A stretch of 64,000 bases of DNA from Serratia marcescens subsp. marcescens ATCC 13880 (GTDB taxonomy: Bacteria; Pseudomonadota; Gammaproteobacteria; Enterobacterales; Enterobacteriaceae): NCBI RefSeq assembly GCF_017299535.1, contig NZ_CP071238.1, positions 248,001 through 312,000 on the forward strand. The letters are read 5' to 3'. How positions within the stretch are numbered: position 1 is the first letter of the stretch; each line of letters opens with the position of its first letter. Below the pieces are notes generated by a model. That model was not told the DNA's origin. It made no database searches and saw only the letters and a program-made list of their open reading frames with translations. The position numbers and the translations under genes were made by a program. This document shows positions 49,090 to 63,154 of the stretch, piece after piece.

Positions 49090-49200
49090 CTCTTGTTCCC
49101 TTCGCGGGTATTAACCCGATCAGGTTCCGCGGATCCCGAATTAACGGTCTCAGCCTGGCTGATTCGATGAACAAATCAGGCGCTAGGCACTCCGACAAGA
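49090..49200 (-). promoter_or_regulatory. TPP riboswitch (thi-box) of thiCEFSGH
   Basis: Minus-strand leader of thiC. It begins TCTTGTCGGAGTGCC and contains the pyrimidine-sensor CTGAGACCG and the pyrophosphate-sensor ACCTGATCGGGTTAATACC. It closes with CGAAGGGAACAAGAGT, and CTTGT/ACAAG form P1. The layout is nearly that of the E. coli thiC aptamer; P3 contains GATTTGTTCATCGAATC. About 125 nt separate it from the thiC start, where the expression platform must lie. Confidence 0.93.
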
Positions 49201-49208
49201 TGCCCCCC

Positions 49209-49214
49209 AGTATA
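49209..49214 (-). promoter_or_regulatory. Candidate -10 box of the thi operon promoter
   Basis: TATACT on the minus strand, 9 bp before the riboswitch. The -35 position (ATAGTT, 49232-49237) is a poor match, so the promoter may need help or be weak. Confidence 0.4.
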
Positions 49215-49243
49215 GGAGGGATAAGAAAAAAAACTATAAAATT

Positions 49244-49747
49244 TTAACGCGCCGGATCCAGTGTCTGGTCCGGCAGCGGTTGCTGCGCGGCTTCCGCTTC
49301 CAGTTGGATCAGCTTATCTTCCAGCGCAAAGCGCGCCGCCAGCGTTTCGCCGATATCCGACAAGGCCTGGTGGAATTCCAGACAAACTTCCTGATCGATA
49401 TCCACTTCGGTATAGCGATCGTGGAACGCCATGATCTGTTCGGTATTGGCCCACAGCTTGGGGTAGATGTTCACCGCCAGCGACATTTTCGGACTGGCTG
49501 CGCCTTCCACTTGTTTGATAATTCTGTCATAGATATGAAAATGCCCTGCGGAGAGGTAATCCACCAGGTTGTGGCAAAAGTTCTCCAGCGCTTTTTCATT
49601 CAGCGGCGTATGCTTTTCTTTATTCGGTTTGAGGCCTACCAGCGTGCAGTAGGCGACCAGCAACTGCTTGCGGGCCTGAAGCCATTGATCAACTAATTCA
49701 TTACTACCGCCAACGCGCTGAGTCAGCCTTTCCAAACGGTTGAGCAT
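49244..49747 (-). CDS. rsd: Regulator of sigma D (anti-sigma-70 factor) Rsd
   Basis: Binds sigma-70 region 4 in stationary phase and favours alternative sigma factors; in E. coli it also stimulates SpoT. 167 residues (E. coli 158), all-helical, with [45 protein letters not shown] and [19 protein letters not shown]. The start [20 protein letters not shown] at 49747 is chosen by homology. The C-terminal tail is longer than in E. coli. It is divergent from nudC across about 100 bp. Confidence 0.95.
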   Translation of the reverse strand: MLNRLERLTQRVGGSNELVDQWLQARKQLLVAYCTLVGLKPNKEKHTPLNEKALENFCHNLVDYLSAGHFHIYDRIIKQVEGAASPKMSLAVNIYPKLWANTEQIMAFHDRYTEVDIDQEVCLEFHQALSDIGETLAARFALEDKLIQLEAEAAQQPLPDQTLDPAR

Positions 49748-49848
49748 GTTTGACTCCGTGTAAGTAACAAAAGTAACCGGTAAGTTATTAAAATGTAACA
49801 AAGCCGATTTGTAGAGTGCCAGTGAAGCTGAGGTTGTGCAACAACGAT

Positions 49849-50616
49849 ATGGAACTTGCATTAACGGGCAATGAAAACGGCTGGTGGATCGTCAGCCATG
49901 AAAGCAAACTTTGGTTACCGAACGGTGAATTGCCGTCGGGGACTGCCGCCGCCCTCGGGCTGCAGGGCCATATGGCGCGCGTCATCGGTGAGTGGGAGGG
50001 CGCGCCGGTCTGGCTGGTGCGCCAGGCGATGCCGCGGGAGATGGGATCGGTGCGTCAGCTGTTGGATCAGGATCGCGGTCTGTTCCAGCTGGCCGGGCGC
50101 GGCGTGCAGCTGGCGGACTTCTACCGCTCCCATCGCTATTGCGGCTACTGCGGCCATGAGATGCACCTCAGCCGCACCGAAAGCGCCTGCCTGTGCGGCC
50201 ATTGCAAAGAACGCTACTACCCGCAGATCGCGCCCTGCGTGATCGTCGCCATTCGGCGCGAGGATCAGATCCTGCTGGCGCAGCACGTGCGCCATCGCGG
50301 CGGCATTCACACGGTGCTGGCCGGCTTCGTCGAAGTGGGCGAAACGCTGGAGCAAGCGGTGGCGCGCGAAGTGATGGAAGAGAGCAATATTGAAATCAAG
50401 AACCTGCGCTACGTCACGTCACAACCCTGGCCGTTTCCGCACTCGCTGATGATGGCCTTTATGGCCGATTACCACCAGGGTGAGATTCGCCACGATCCCA
50501 AGGAGCTGCTCAATGCCGGCTGGTATCGTTACGACCAACTGCCGCTGTTGCCGCCGCCCGGCACCGTGGCGCGCCGGTTGATTGAGGACACCGTGGCGCT
50601 GTGCCGGGCAGAATAA
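49849..50616 (+). CDS. nudC: NAD+ pyrophosphatase / RNA deNADding Nudix hydrolase NudC
   Basis: Hydrolyses NADH and removes NAD caps from RNA 5' ends. 255 residues (E. coli 257). The zinc ribbon has four cysteines in YCGYCGHEM and [10 protein letters not shown]. The Nudix box runs from [13 protein letters not shown] to [10 protein letters not shown]; the position that is Gly in the consensus EExGU is Asn here. The NudC signature SQPWPFPHS follows. ATG 49849 matches the E. coli offset, while an upstream GTG at 49816 is also open; neither has a strong ribosome site. hemE follows after 38 bp. Confidence 0.94.
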   Translation: MELALTGNENGWWIVSHESKLWLPNGELPSGTAAALGLQGHMARVIGEWEGAPVWLVRQAMPREMGSVRQLLDQDRGLFQLAGRGVQLADFYRSHRYCGYCGHEMHLSRTESACLCGHCKERYYPQIAPCVIVAIRREDQILLAQHVRHRGGIHTVLAGFVEVGETLEQAVAREVMEESNIEIKNLRYVTSQPWPFPHSLMMAFMADYHQGEIRHDPKELLNAGWYRYDQLPLLPPPGTVARRLIEDTVALCRAE

Positions 50617-50654
50617 TGTACAATGGCCGGCAGATTATTAAGGGAGCCCCATAA

Positions 50655-51719
50655 ATGACTGAGTTGAAGAACGATCGTTACCTGCGCGCGCTGTTGCGCC
50701 AGCCGGTGGATGTGACCCCCGTATGGATGATGCGCCAGGCCGGTCGTTATTTACCGGAGTACAAGGCGACTCGCGCCCAGGCCGGTGATTTCATGTCGCT
50801 GTGCAAGAACGCGGAGCTGGCCTGTGAGGTTACGCTGCAGCCGCTGCGCCGCTATGCGCTGGACGCCGCCATCCTGTTCTCCGATATTCTCACCATTCCC
50901 GACGCCATGGGGCTCGGCCTGTACTTTGAAGCCGGCGAAGGCCCGCGTTTCAGCTCCCCCGTCACCTGCCGCGCCGACGTCGACAAACTGCCGGTGTTCG
51001 ATCCGGAAGTGGAGCTGGGCTATGTGATGAACGCGGTGCGCACCATTCGCCGCGAGCTGAAGGGCGAAGTGCCGCTGATCGGCTTCTCCGGCAGCCCGTG
51101 GACGCTGGCTACCTATATGGTTGAGGGCGGCAGCAGCAAGGCCTTCACCAAGCTGAAGAAGATGATGTATGCCGAACCGGCCACGCTGCACCTGTTGCTG
51201 GACAAGCTGGCGGACAGCGTGATCCTGTATCTCAATGCCCAGATCAAGGCCGGCGCGCAGTCGGTGATGGTGTTCGACACCTGGGGCGGCGTGCTGACCG
51301 GGCGCGATTACCGCGAGTTCTCGTTGCACTACATGCACAAGATCGTCGATGGCCTGCTGCGTGAAAATGACGGCCGCCGCGTGCCGGTGACGCTGTTTAC
51401 CAAAGGCGGTGGGCAGTGGTTGGAGGCGATGGCCGCCACCGGCTGCGATGCGCTGGGGCTGGACTGGACCACCGATATCGCCGACGCGCGTCGGCGCGTG
51501 GGCGACAAAGTGGCGCTGCAGGGCAATATGGATCCGTCGATGCTTTATGCTTCTCCGGCGCGCATCGCGGACGAAGTGGAGACCATTCTGGCCGGTTTCG
51601 GCCACGGCAACGGTCATGTGTTCAACCTGGGCCACGGCATCCATCAGGATGTGCCGCCGGAGCACGCCGGGGCCTTCGTCGAGGCGGTACACGCGCAGTC
51701 GGCGAAATACCACCGTTAA
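50655..51719 (+). CDS. hemE: Uroporphyrinogen decarboxylase HemE
   Basis: Cofactor-free decarboxylation of uroporphyrinogen III to coproporphyrinogen III. 354 residues, as in E. coli. The substrate loop [15 protein letters not shown], Asp in [15 protein letters not shown] and the conserved FDTWGG and [10 protein letters not shown] blocks are present. Start ATG 50655 behind AAGGGAGCC. nfi follows 9 bp downstream. Confidence 0.97.
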   Translation: MTELKNDRYLRALLRQPVDVTPVWMMRQAGRYLPEYKATRAQAGDFMSLCKNAELACEVTLQPLRRYALDAAILFSDILTIPDAMGLGLYFEAGEGPRFSSPVTCRADVDKLPVFDPEVELGYVMNAVRTIRRELKGEVPLIGFSGSPWTLATYMVEGGSSKAFTKLKKMMYAEPATLHLLLDKLADSVILYLNAQIKAGAQSVMVFDTWGGVLTGRDYREFSLHYMHKIVDGLLRENDGRRVPVTLFTKGGGQWLEAMAATGCDALGLDWTTDIADARRRVGDKVALQGNMDPSMLYASPARIADEVETILAGFGHGNGHVFNLGHGIHQDVPPEHAGAFVEAVHAQSAKYHR

Positions 51720-51728
51720 GGATCCGAT

Positions 51729-52415
51729 GTGACCGATATGGCGGCTCTGCGCGCCGAACAGCTGCGGCGCGCCGCTGAAGTCATTCGCTACGACGATCTG
51801 CCGGCCGAACCGCCGGCGTTCATCGCCGGCGCCGATGTGGGCTTCGAGCAAGAGGGCGCGGTGACGCGCGCCGCCATCGCCATCCTGCGCTATCCGTCGC
51901 TGGAGCTGGTGGAGTATCAGGTGGCGCGCATCGCTACCGTCATGCCTTATATCCCGGGTTTCCTGTCGTTTCGCGAATACCCGGCGCTGCTGGCCGCCTG
52001 GGCGCAGCTGCGGCAAAAACCGGGGCTGATCTTCGTTGATGGCCACGGCGTTTCACATCCGCGGCGCCTTGGCGTCGCCAGCCATTTCGGCCTGCTGGTC
52101 GATGTGCCGACCATCGGCGTGGCCAAGAAGCGCCTGTGCGGCAAATTCGCGCCGCTGGACGCCGCCGTCGGCGCGCTGGCGCCGTTGGAAGATAAGGGTG
52201 AACAGCTGGGTTGGGTATGGCGCAGCAAGGCGCGTTGCAACCCGCTGTTCATCTCTACCGGTCACCGCGTGGGCGCCGACAGCGCGCTGGCGTGGGTGCA
52301 GCGCTGCATGGCGGGCTACCGTTTGCCGGAGCCGACCCGTTGGGCCGACGCCATCGCTTCGCGCCGTCCGGCGTTTCAGCGGTGGTTGCAGCAGCATCCG
52401 GAGGTGTCGCCATGA
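51729..52415 (+). CDS. nfi: Endonuclease V (deoxyinosine 3' endonuclease) Nfi
   Basis: Nicks DNA one base 3' to deoxyinosine and other deaminated bases. 228 residues (E. coli 223). The catalytic acids are in IAGADVGFE (Asp) and [16 protein letters not shown] (Asp), and [10 protein letters not shown] forms the strand-splitting wedge. The start is a GTG at 51729, with AAGGA six bases before it; an ATG three codons later is the alternative. It lies 9 bp after hemE and is probably cotranscribed. Confidence 0.95.
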   Translation: MTDMAALRAEQLRRAAEVIRYDDLPAEPPAFIAGADVGFEQEGAVTRAAIAILRYPSLELVEYQVARIATVMPYIPGFLSFREYPALLAAWAQLRQKPGLIFVDGHGVSHPRRLGVASHFGLLVDVPTIGVAKKRLCGKFAPLDAAVGALAPLEDKGEQLGWVWRSKARCNPLFISTGHRVGADSALAWVQRCMAGYRLPEPTRWADAIASRRPAFQRWLQQHPEVSP

Positions 52416-52463
52416 GCGATTTCGGGTACACTGCGCCGCAGATAACGCGTAAGAGAGTAAAGC

Positions 52464-53054
52464 ATGCTACGTAACCCGATTCATTTACGTCTGGAACGGC
52501 TCGAGGGCTGGCAACATTTGACCTTTATGGCCAGTTTGTGCGAGCGTATGTACCCGAATTACCAGATGTTCTGCAAACAGACCGAGTTCGGCGATCCGGC
52601 GGTTTATCGCCGCATTCTGGATTTGGTGTGGGAAACGCTGGTGGTGAAGGACGCCAAGGTCAACTTCGACAGCCAGCTCGAGAAGTTGGAAGAGGCGATT
52701 CCGTCGGCGGAAGATTACGATCTTTACGGCGTTTACCCGGCAATTGATGCCTGTATCGCATTAGGGGAACTGATCCATTCGCGGCTCGGCGGGGAGACGC
52801 TGGAGCACGCCATCGCCATCAGCGAAACATCGATTCGCACCGTGGCGATGTTGGAAATGACCCAAGCCGGTAAGGAAATGACCGACGAAGAGTTGGAAAG
52901 TTTGCCTGCGGTAGAGGAAGAATGGGACATTCAATGGGAAATTTTCCGCCTGTTGGACGCCTGTGAAGAGCGCGACATAGACCTGATCAAGGGGCTGCGA
53001 TCAGACCTGCGGGAGGCGGGGGTCAGCAACATCGGGATAAATTTAGCGCAATAA
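52464..53054 (+). CDS. yjaG: DUF416 family protein YjaG
   Basis: 196-residue cytoplasmic, mostly helical protein of unknown function (DUF416). Conserved blocks include LRLERLEGWQHLTFMASLCERMYPNYQMF, ALGELIHSRL and EEWDIQWEIFRLLD, shown here only in part. It sits between nfi and hupA, as in E. coli. ATG 52464 is preceded by AAGAGAGTAA. Confidence 0.9.
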   Translation: MLRNPIHLRLERLEGWQHLTFMASLCERMYPNYQMFCKQTEFGDPAVYRRILDLVWETLVVKDAKVNFDSQLEKLEEAIPSAEDYDLYGVYPAIDACIALGELIHSRLGGETLEHAIAISETSIRTVAMLEMTQAGKEMTDEELESLPAVEEEWDIQWEIFRLLDACEERDIDLIKGLRSDLREAGVSNIGINLAQ

Positions 53055-53099
53055 GGCAACAAAACGTGATTTAACGCCTGATTTGTCATGCCTTAAGGC

Positions 53100-53128
53100 T
53101 TCACATCCGCACCCTGTCTGGTCTACAT
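53100..53128 (+). promoter_or_regulatory. Candidate hupA promoter
   Basis: TTCACA (53100-53105), 17-bp spacer, CTACAT (53123-53128), about 115 bp before hupA. Both hexamers are moderate matches. Confidence 0.35.
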
Positions 53129-53243
53129 TTGGGGGGCGTAAAAAAAGTGGCTATCGGTGCGTGTATGCAGGAGAGTGCTGTCAATCGGCATATCCGTCGC
53201 ACTCGATGCTTTGCAAACGATAAACACACTGTAAGGATAACTT

Positions 53244-53516
53244 ATGAACAAGACTCAACTGATTGATGTAATCGCGGACAAGGCTGACCTTTCCAAAGCA
53301 CAAGCTAAACTGGCTCTGGAATCCACCCTGGCTGCAATTACTGAGTCTCTGAAAGAAGGTGATGCAGTACAATTGGTTGGCTTCGGTACTTTCAAAGTAA
53401 ACCATCGTAGCGAGCGCACTGGCCGCAACCCACAGACTGGCAAAGAAATCAAAATCGCAGCAGCCAACGTGCCTGCGTTCGTTTCTGGCAAAGCACTGAA
53501 AGACGCCGTTAAATAA
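53244..53516 (+). CDS. hupA: DNA-binding protein HU-alpha
   Basis: 90-residue nucleoid protein that bends DNA as a homo- or heterodimer with HupB. Begins [20 protein letters not shown]; the DNA-binding beta-arm is [24 protein letters not shown], here recognised by the RNPQTG tip. Clear Shine-Dalgarno AAGGA. Codon bias is strong. Position after yjaG is as in E. coli and separates it from hupB. Confidence 0.97.
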   Translation: MNKTQLIDVIADKADLSKAQAKLALESTLAAITESLKEGDAVQLVGFGTFKVNHRSERTGRNPQTGKEIKIAAANVPAFVSGKALKDAVK

Positions 53517-53552
53517 GACCGCGCCTCGGTGAAAAGATTAAACAGGGGGGCG

Positions 53553-54224
53553 ATGGCGCCCCTTTTGTTTACTCGTCGGGCGCTCATGGCCGTTGGCATC
53601 GCCGTCGGCCTGAGCGCCTGCAGTTTCCATTCCGATATCCCCAGTTTTACCGCCAGCGGCTTCGTGGCCGATCAGGGCGTGATACGTCTGTGGCGTAAAG
53701 ACGATGAGCAACATCGTCCGCAAGTGTTGGTCAGCGTCTACAGCCCTTACCGCGGCCCGGGCACCATTACCACGCTGTACACCTATCAGGGCGACGTGCT
53801 GCGCCAAATCAAACGTAACGACGCCGACGGCGATCGAGATTCCATTCAGCTGCGCTTTGCCGACGACGGCACGGTGAGCTTTATGCAGCGCCAACTGGCG
53901 ACACGCCGCGAACCGCTGACCCGCGATGAAATTGCCCTGTATCAATATCAGGCGCGACGGATCCTCGAAGTGAGCAATGCGCTGCGCGCCGGCAAGGTGA
54001 AATTGCTGCAGGGGCGTTGGATGCAGGGCGAGGTGCAAACCTGCGACGGCCAAAGCATGAAACCGGGACTGGATGCCGCCTCCATCGTCTGGATCGAGAA
54101 GCGTGCCCGCAGCAGCAGCCGGCCGGTGAGCGTCGCCTGGCTGGAAGCGCCGGAAGGCAGCGAACTGCTGCTGGTGGCGAACGACGATTTCTGCAGCTGG
54201 GAACCGAAAGAAGACCAACTATAA
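53553..54224 (+). CDS. yjaH: DUF1481 lipoprotein YjaH
   Basis: About 223 residues. The N-terminal signal peptide with lipobox LSAC puts the lipidated Cys at about residue 24, so it is probably a periplasm-facing lipoprotein. Ser follows the Cys, which suggests outer-membrane sorting. The mature part carries ASGFVADQGVIRLWRKD, LRFADDGTVSFMQRQLATRRE and VAWLEAPEGSELLLVAN; function unknown. The ATG at 53553 was chosen for the AGGGGGG just before it; a GTG at 53529 would add eight residues. It follows hupA by 36 bp and converges on purD. Confidence 0.85.
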   Translation: MAPLLFTRRALMAVGIAVGLSACSFHSDIPSFTASGFVADQGVIRLWRKDDEQHRPQVLVSVYSPYRGPGTITTLYTYQGDVLRQIKRNDADGDRDSIQLRFADDGTVSFMQRQLATRREPLTRDEIALYQYQARRILEVSNALRAGKVKLLQGRWMQGEVQTCDGQSMKPGLDAASIVWIEKRARSSSRPVSVAWLEAPEGSELLLVANDDFCSWEPKEDQL

Positions 54225-54248
54225 AAAAGGCCCCGCGCTGCGGAGCCT
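54223..54248 (-). terminator. purHD terminator
   Basis: On the minus strand AGGCTCCGC, loop AGC, GCGGGGCCT (one mismatch) then TTTTTT-ATAG. Lies 26 bp after the purD stop; it overlaps the end of yjaH. Confidence 0.75.
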
Positions 54249-54273
54249 CTTGTCATGACCATGAAAGGTCAAA

Positions 54274-55557
54274 TTATTTGCCGCGCGCAATCGCGCGATA
54301 ACCGATATCTTTGCGGCAGAAGCTGCCCGGCCACTGGATGCCTTCCGCCAGCTGATAAGCGCGTTGCTGCGCCTGCGCCACGGTGTCGCCCAGCGCCGTC
54401 ACGCACAGCACGCGGCCGCCGCTGGTGACGACGTCATCGCCCTGCAGGCGCGTACCGGCGTGGAAGACCTTACCGTCGGCGCTTTCCTGCTGCGGTAGCC
54501 CCTGGATAACCTCACCGTTGCGATAGTCGCCCGGATAACCGCCGGCTGCCAGCACCACGCCGAGCGCAGGGCGTTCGTCCCAGTCAGAGCTTTTCTCATT
54601 CAGACGGCCTTCGGCACCCGCCAGGCACAGCTCCACCAGATCGGAGCGCAGGCGCAGCATGATCGGCTGAGTTTCCGGATCGCCAAAACGGCAGTTGAAT
54701 TCGATCACCTTCGGCTGGCCGTCGGCGGAGATCATCAGGCCGGCGTACAGGAAGCCGACGTAGGTATTGCTTTCCGCCGCCATGCCGCGCACCGTCGGCC
54801 AGATCACCTGGTCCATGGCGCGCTGGTGGATTTCGTCGGTCACGACCGGCGCCGGAGAGTAGGCCCCCATGCCGCCGGTGTTCGGGCCGGTATCGCCGTC
54901 GCCGACGCGCTTGTGGTCCTGGCTGGTGGCCATCGGCACCACGTTCTCGCCATCGACCATCACGATGAAGCTGGCTTCTTCGCCGTCGAGGAACTCTTCC
55001 ACTACGATGCGATGACCGGCGTCGCCGAAGGCGTTGCCGGCCAGCATGTCACGCACGGCTTCTTCCGCTTCCTGCAGCGTCATCGCGACGATCACGCCTT
55101 TACCGGCCGCCAGGCCATCAGCCTTGATGACGATCGGCGCGCCTTTGCGGCGCACATAGGCCAGCGCCGGCTCCACCTCGGTGAAGTTTTCATATTCGGC
55201 GGTCGGGATGCGGTGGCGCGCCAGGAAATCTTTGGTGAAGGCTTTGGAGCCTTCGAGCTGCGCGGCGGCCTGTGATGGGCCGAAGATTTTCAGACCGGCG
55301 GCCTGGAAGGCGTCGACCACGCCGATCACCAGCGGCGCTTCCGGCCCAACGATGGTCAGACCGATGTCATGGCTCTGGGCGAACGCGACCAGGGCGGGGA
55401 TGTCGGTGGCGGCGATCGCCACGTTTTCCAGATTGGCTTCCAGCGCGGTGCCGGCATTACCCGGCGCGACGTAGACTTTGTCCGCCAGCGGAGACTGGGC
55501 GGCTTTCCAGGCCAGCGCGTGTTCGCGCCCGCCGTTGCCGATAATCAAAATGTTCAT
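54274..55557 (-). CDS. purD: Phosphoribosylamine-glycine ligase PurD (GAR synthetase)
   Basis: ATP-dependent joining of phosphoribosylamine and glycine, step 2 of purine synthesis. 427 residues (E. coli 429), ATP-grasp fold. N-terminal MNILIIGNGGREHALAW, the ATP-grasp block PIVIKADGLAAGKGVIVA and the metal-binding EFNCRFGDPETQ are intact. The start at 55557 is chosen by homology; 14 upstream in-frame codons lack it. It is 48 bp after purH and under the same PurR box. Confidence 0.96.
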   Translation of the reverse strand: MNILIIGNGGREHALAWKAAQSPLADKVYVAPGNAGTALEANLENVAIAATDIPALVAFAQSHDIGLTIVGPEAPLVIGVVDAFQAAGLKIFGPSQAAAQLEGSKAFTKDFLARHRIPTAEYENFTEVEPALAYVRRKGAPIVIKADGLAAGKGVIVAMTLQEAEEAVRDMLAGNAFGDAGHRIVVEEFLDGEEASFIVMVDGENVVPMATSQDHKRVGDGDTGPNTGGMGAYSPAPVVTDEIHQRAMDQVIWPTVRGMAAESNTYVGFLYAGLMISADGQPKVIEFNCRFGDPETQPIMLRLRSDLVELCLAGAEGRLNEKSSDWDERPALGVVLAAGGYPGDYRNGEVIQGLPQQESADGKVFHAGTRLQGDDVVTSGGRVLCVTALGDTVAQAQQRAYQLAEGIQWPGSFCRKDIGYRAIARGK

Positions 55558-55605
55558 CAGGGGCTCCACGAATGGCGTGCGCCGGAGCGCACGCGGCAAA
55601 AGGAA

Positions 55606-57195
55606 TTAATGGCGGAAGTGACGCATGTCGGTGAAGATCATCGCGATGCCGTGTTCGTTGGCGGCGGCGATCACTTCGTCGTCGCGGATTGAGCCGCCAG
55701 GCTGGATCACGCAGGTGATGCCAACCGCCGCGGCGGCATCGATGCCGTCGCGGAACGGGAAGAAGGCGTCGGAGGCCATGGCGGAGCCTTTCACTTCCAG
55801 CCCTTCGTCGCCCGCTTTGATGCCGGCGATCTTGGCGGAGTAAACGCGGCTCATCTGGCCGGCGCCTATGCCGATGGTCATGTTGTCACGCGCATAAACG
55901 ATGGCGTTGGATTTCACGAACTTGGCCACTTTCCAGCAGAACAGCGCATCACGCAGTTCCTGCTCGGTCGGCTGGCGCTCGGATACCACGCGCAGATCGG
56001 CGGCGGTTACCATGCCCAGATCGCGATCCTGCACCAGCAGGCCGCCGTTGACGCGCTTGAAGTCCAGCCCCGCCACGCGTTGCTGCCACTGGCCGCAGGC
56101 CAGCACGCGCACGTTCTGTTTGGCGGCCAGCAGGGAGCGCGCTTCCTGGGTGACGTTTGGCGCGATGATCACTTCCACGAATTGGCGGCTGATGATCGCC
56201 TGCGCGGTGGCGGCGTCCAGCTCGCGGTTAAAGGCGATGATGCCGCCGAAAGCGGAGGTCGGGTCGGTTTGGTAAGCGCGCTCGTAGGCGGCCAGAATGT
56301 CGTCGCCGATCGCCACGCCGCAAGGGTTGGCGTGCTTGACGATCACGCAGGCCGGTTCGGCGAACTCTTTCACGCATTCCAGCGCGGCGTCGGTATCGGC
56401 GATGTTGTTATAGGACAGCGCTTTGCCCTGCAGCTGCTCGGCGGTCGCGACGGACGCTTCCTTCACCTCTTCCTCTATATAGAAGGCGGCCTGCTGGTGG
56501 CTGTTCTCACCGTAGCGCATATCCTGCTTCTTGATGTAGTTGAGGTTCAGGGTACGCGGGAAGCGGCCGGACGGTTGCTCGGTCTCGCCGTGGTACGCCG
56601 GCACCAGCGCGCCGAAGTAGTTGGCGATCATGCTGTCGTAGGCGGCGGTGTGTTCGAAGGCTTTGATGGCGAGATCGAAGCGGGTGGCATAGCGCAGCGA
56701 GCCGTCGTTGTTGTCCATCTCGGTAATGATGGCGGCGTAGTCGCTGCTTTTCACCACGATGGCGACGTCTTTATGGTTCTTGGCGGCGGAGCGCACCATG
56801 GTCGGGCCGCCGATATCGATATTTTCAACCGCGTCTTCCAGCGAGCAATCCGGGCGCGCCACGGTTTGGGCGAACGGGTACAGATTGACGACCACCATGT
56901 CGATAGGCTTGATGTCATGCTGATTCATGACGGCGTCGTCCTGGCCGCGGCGGCCGAGAATGCCGCCGTGGACTTTCGGGTGCAGGGTCTTAACTCGTCC
57001 GTCCATCATCTCCGGGAAGCCGGTGTAGTCGGAAACTTCGGTAACGGGCAGACCGGCGTCTGCCAGCAGACGAGCGGTGCCGCCGGTGGAGAGCAGTTCA
57101 ACGCCGCGCTGGGAAAGCGCTTCGGCGAATTCAACGATACCGGTTTTGTCAGACACGCTGAGCAGGGCCCGGCGGATTGGACGAGGTTGTTGCAT
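55606..57195 (-). CDS. purH: Bifunctional AICAR transformylase / IMP cyclohydrolase PurH
   Basis: Last two steps of IMP synthesis. 529 residues, as in E. coli. The N-terminal MGS-like cyclohydrolase domain ([29 protein letters not shown]) covers about 1-200. The transformylase domain follows, with the catalytic Lys-His pair in [10 protein letters not shown] and the C-terminal [20 protein letters not shown]. The start [13 protein letters not shown] at 57195 is chosen by homology. A 160-nt leader with two hairpins lies between it and the PurR box. It is divergent from the second rRNA operon, as purH is from rrnE in E. coli. Confidence 0.97.
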   Translation of the reverse strand: MQQPRPIRRALLSVSDKTGIVEFAEALSQRGVELLSTGGTARLLADAGLPVTEVSDYTGFPEMMDGRVKTLHPKVHGGILGRRGQDDAVMNQHDIKPIDMVVVNLYPFAQTVARPDCSLEDAVENIDIGGPTMVRSAAKNHKDVAIVVKSSDYAAIITEMDNNDGSLRYATRFDLAIKAFEHTAAYDSMIANYFGALVPAYHGETEQPSGRFPRTLNLNYIKKQDMRYGENSHQQAAFYIEEEVKEASVATAEQLQGKALSYNNIADTDAALECVKEFAEPACVIVKHANPCGVAIGDDILAAYERAYQTDPTSAFGGIIAFNRELDAATAQAIISRQFVEVIIAPNVTQEARSLLAAKQNVRVLACGQWQQRVAGLDFKRVNGGLLVQDRDLGMVTAADLRVVSERQPTEQELRDALFCWKVAKFVKSNAIVYARDNMTIGIGAGQMSRVYSAKIAGIKAGDEGLEVKGSAMASDAFFPFRDGIDAAAAVGITCVIQPGGSIRDDEVIAAANEHGIAMIFTDMRHFRH

Positions 57196-57352
57196 GGTTT
57201 TATCCCTTGGCTTTGAGTCGCAATTAAAGAGCGTTACGTGAATGTCCACCTCGTTCTCTCTATAAGGAAGGGTTTTTTGCCTTATAAAGGGAGGGTCAGG
57301 CACATATTCAGGTAGCGCCCCCATAAAAAGGGGGATCGTTTCGTCGCGGGGA

Positions 57353-57374
57353 ATTGTAGCGAAAACGTTTGCGT
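57353..57374 (-). promoter_or_regulatory. PurR operator and -10 box of purHD
   Basis: ACGCAAACGTTTTCGC on the minus strand (57359-57374) is a textbook PurR box, abutting a TACAAT -10 (57353-57358). The operator thus fills the promoter spacer, as expected for repression by PurR with hypoxanthine or guanine. Confidence 0.88.
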
Positions 57375-57491
57375 GGCGCTCGTAAATTTTCCGTGCAAAT
57401 CGCATCTGTGGATAACACTGTGTGCAAGTGGGTATAAGGCGGGGTTTTGCTGTGGAATGCAGCGAACGATCGTTTTTGCTGAAAATACCTG

Positions 57492-57519
57492 TTGCGGCCT
57501 GCGAGGAACTCCCTATAAT
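57492..57519 (+). promoter_or_regulatory. Second rRNA operon promoter P1
   Basis: TTGCGG (57492-57497), 16-bp spacer, TATAAT (57514-57519), GCGCC discriminator: the same core as the first operon's P1. Confidence 0.9.
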
Positions 57520-57599
57520 GCGCCTCCATCGACACGGAACATGTGAACAACTTCACAGAGTCTCCGGGGGTCGCAGAGAAAAAACCCTGAAAATTAGGG

Positions 57600-57627
57600 T
57601 TGACTCTGAAAGAGGAAAGCGTAATAT
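57600..57627 (+). promoter_or_regulatory. Second rRNA operon promoter P2
   Basis: TTGACT (57600-57605), 16-bp spacer, TAATAT (57622-57627). Confidence 0.82.
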
Positions 57628-57637
57628 ACGCCACCTC

Positions 57638-57678
57638 GAGTTAGCAAGCGAAAGCGCCTAACTCACTGCTCTTTAACA
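57638..57678 (+). promoter_or_regulatory. Second rRNA leader boxB hairpin and boxA
   Basis: GAGTTAG / CTAACTC hairpin (57638-57664), then boxA TGCTCTTTAACA (57667-57678). The boxB stem differs in sequence from the first operon but keeps the fold. From boxA onward the two operons are the same. Confidence 0.9.
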
Positions 57679-57832
57679 ATTTATCAGACAATCTGTGTGG
57701 GCACTCCACAAGACGATATCCAGCATCTTCGGATGCAAAAAAATATCAAGTCTTGAAGAGTGACTAACTGAAGTAAAATTCATGCAGTAAATCTTTGAGC
57801 ATCGCTTCTCGAGTGGAAGCAAATCAAGCTTT

Positions 57833-59374
<1,542 letters not shown>

Positions 59375-59448
59375 CCTAAAGATATTAGTTCGAGTGGCGT
59401 GCTCACACAGATTGTCTGATAGAAAGTAACGAGCAGAAATACCTTTAT

Positions 59449-59525
<77 letters not shown>

Positions 59526-59563
59526 CTTCTCGGAAGTGGAAAAGGTACTGCGCGTGACTGTAT

Positions 59564-59639
59564 GGGGCTATAGCTCAGCTGGGAGAGCGCCTGCCTTGCA
59601 CGCAGGAGGTCAGCGGTTCGATCCCGCTTAGCTCCACCA
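59564..59639 (+). tRNA. tRNA-Ala(TGC)
   Basis: 76-nt cloverleaf, anticodon TGC at 59597-59599, acceptor GGGGCTA / TAGCTCC with encoded CCA. The Ile-Ala pair is the second spacer type of enterobacteria. Confidence 0.98.
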
Positions 59640-59697
59640 TATAGTCCGGTATTTAATACTTCAGAGTATATTGGCGACAGTATGCTGCGAAGTATTT

Positions 59698-59709
59698 TGC
59701 TCTTTAACA
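59698..59709 (+). promoter_or_regulatory. boxA of the second 16S-23S spacer
   Basis: TGCTCTTTAACA ahead of 23S copy 2; homology with the first operon resumes here. Confidence 0.85.
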
Positions 59710-59845
59710 ATCTGGAACAAGCTGAAAATTGAAACATGACGGCTGAAATTTGTCCCTCCGTAGACGTATTGGGATGAAGAGTAACCTGTCATAGAGTCTC
59801 TCAAATGTTTGCAGCGCGAACGATGGAAACATCTTCGGGTTGTGA

Positions 59846-62752
<2,907 letters not shown>

Positions 62753-62849
62753 ACAACACCGAAGGTGTTTTTTAGAGAGATTTTCAGCGAAGTTCCGAGA
62801 TTGGTTCTGATGGCTTGACGGAAGTGAAGCGGTTGGAATGAAACGAATT

Positions 62850-62969
62850 TGCCTGGCGGCAATAGCGCGGTGGTCCCACCTGACCCCATGCCGAACTCAG
62901 AAGTGAAACGCCGTAGCGCCGATGGTAGTGTGGGGTCTCCCCATGCGAGAGTAGGACACTGCCAGGCAT
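62850..62969 (+). rRNA. 5S ribosomal RNA, copy 2
   Basis: 120 nt, same sequence as copy 1 as far as I can see. Only one 5S gene follows 23S here; there is no additional 5S before actP. Confidence 0.97.
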
Positions 62970-62982
62970 CAAACAAAGCCGA

Positions 62983-63011
62983 AAGCCCTGAACTGACGTT
63001 CAGGGCTTTTT
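62983..63011 (+). terminator. rRNA operon terminator, copy 2
   Basis: Same 11-bp stem AAGCCCTGAAC / GTTCAGGGCTT, TGAC loop and T tract as after copy 1. Similarity between the operons ends about 12 bp later. Confidence 0.9.
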
Positions 63012-63027
63012 GCTATGCGTAAAACGC

Positions 63028-63050
63028 AAAAAAGCGCAGCTACGCTGCGC
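63028..63050 (-). terminator. Terminator-like hairpin facing actP
   Basis: On the minus strand GCGCAGC-GTA-GCTGCGC followed by TTTTTTG. A second barrier between actP and the rRNA operon. Confidence 0.6.
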
Positions 63051-63094
63051 GGTTTTCCCCTCCTCCTTATTCTCCGCCAGCGAGCCAGAGAAAG

Positions 63095-63117
63095 AGAAAA
63101 GGCCCCGAAGGGCCTTT
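63095..63117 (-). terminator. actP terminator
   Basis: On the minus strand AAAGGCCC-TTCG-GGGCCTTTT: a stable TTCG-loop hairpin with a T run, 38 bp after the actP stop. Confidence 0.75.
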
Positions 63118-63154
63118 GATTAGGGTGTGTTTGCTTTTTTCACTTATTATTCGA

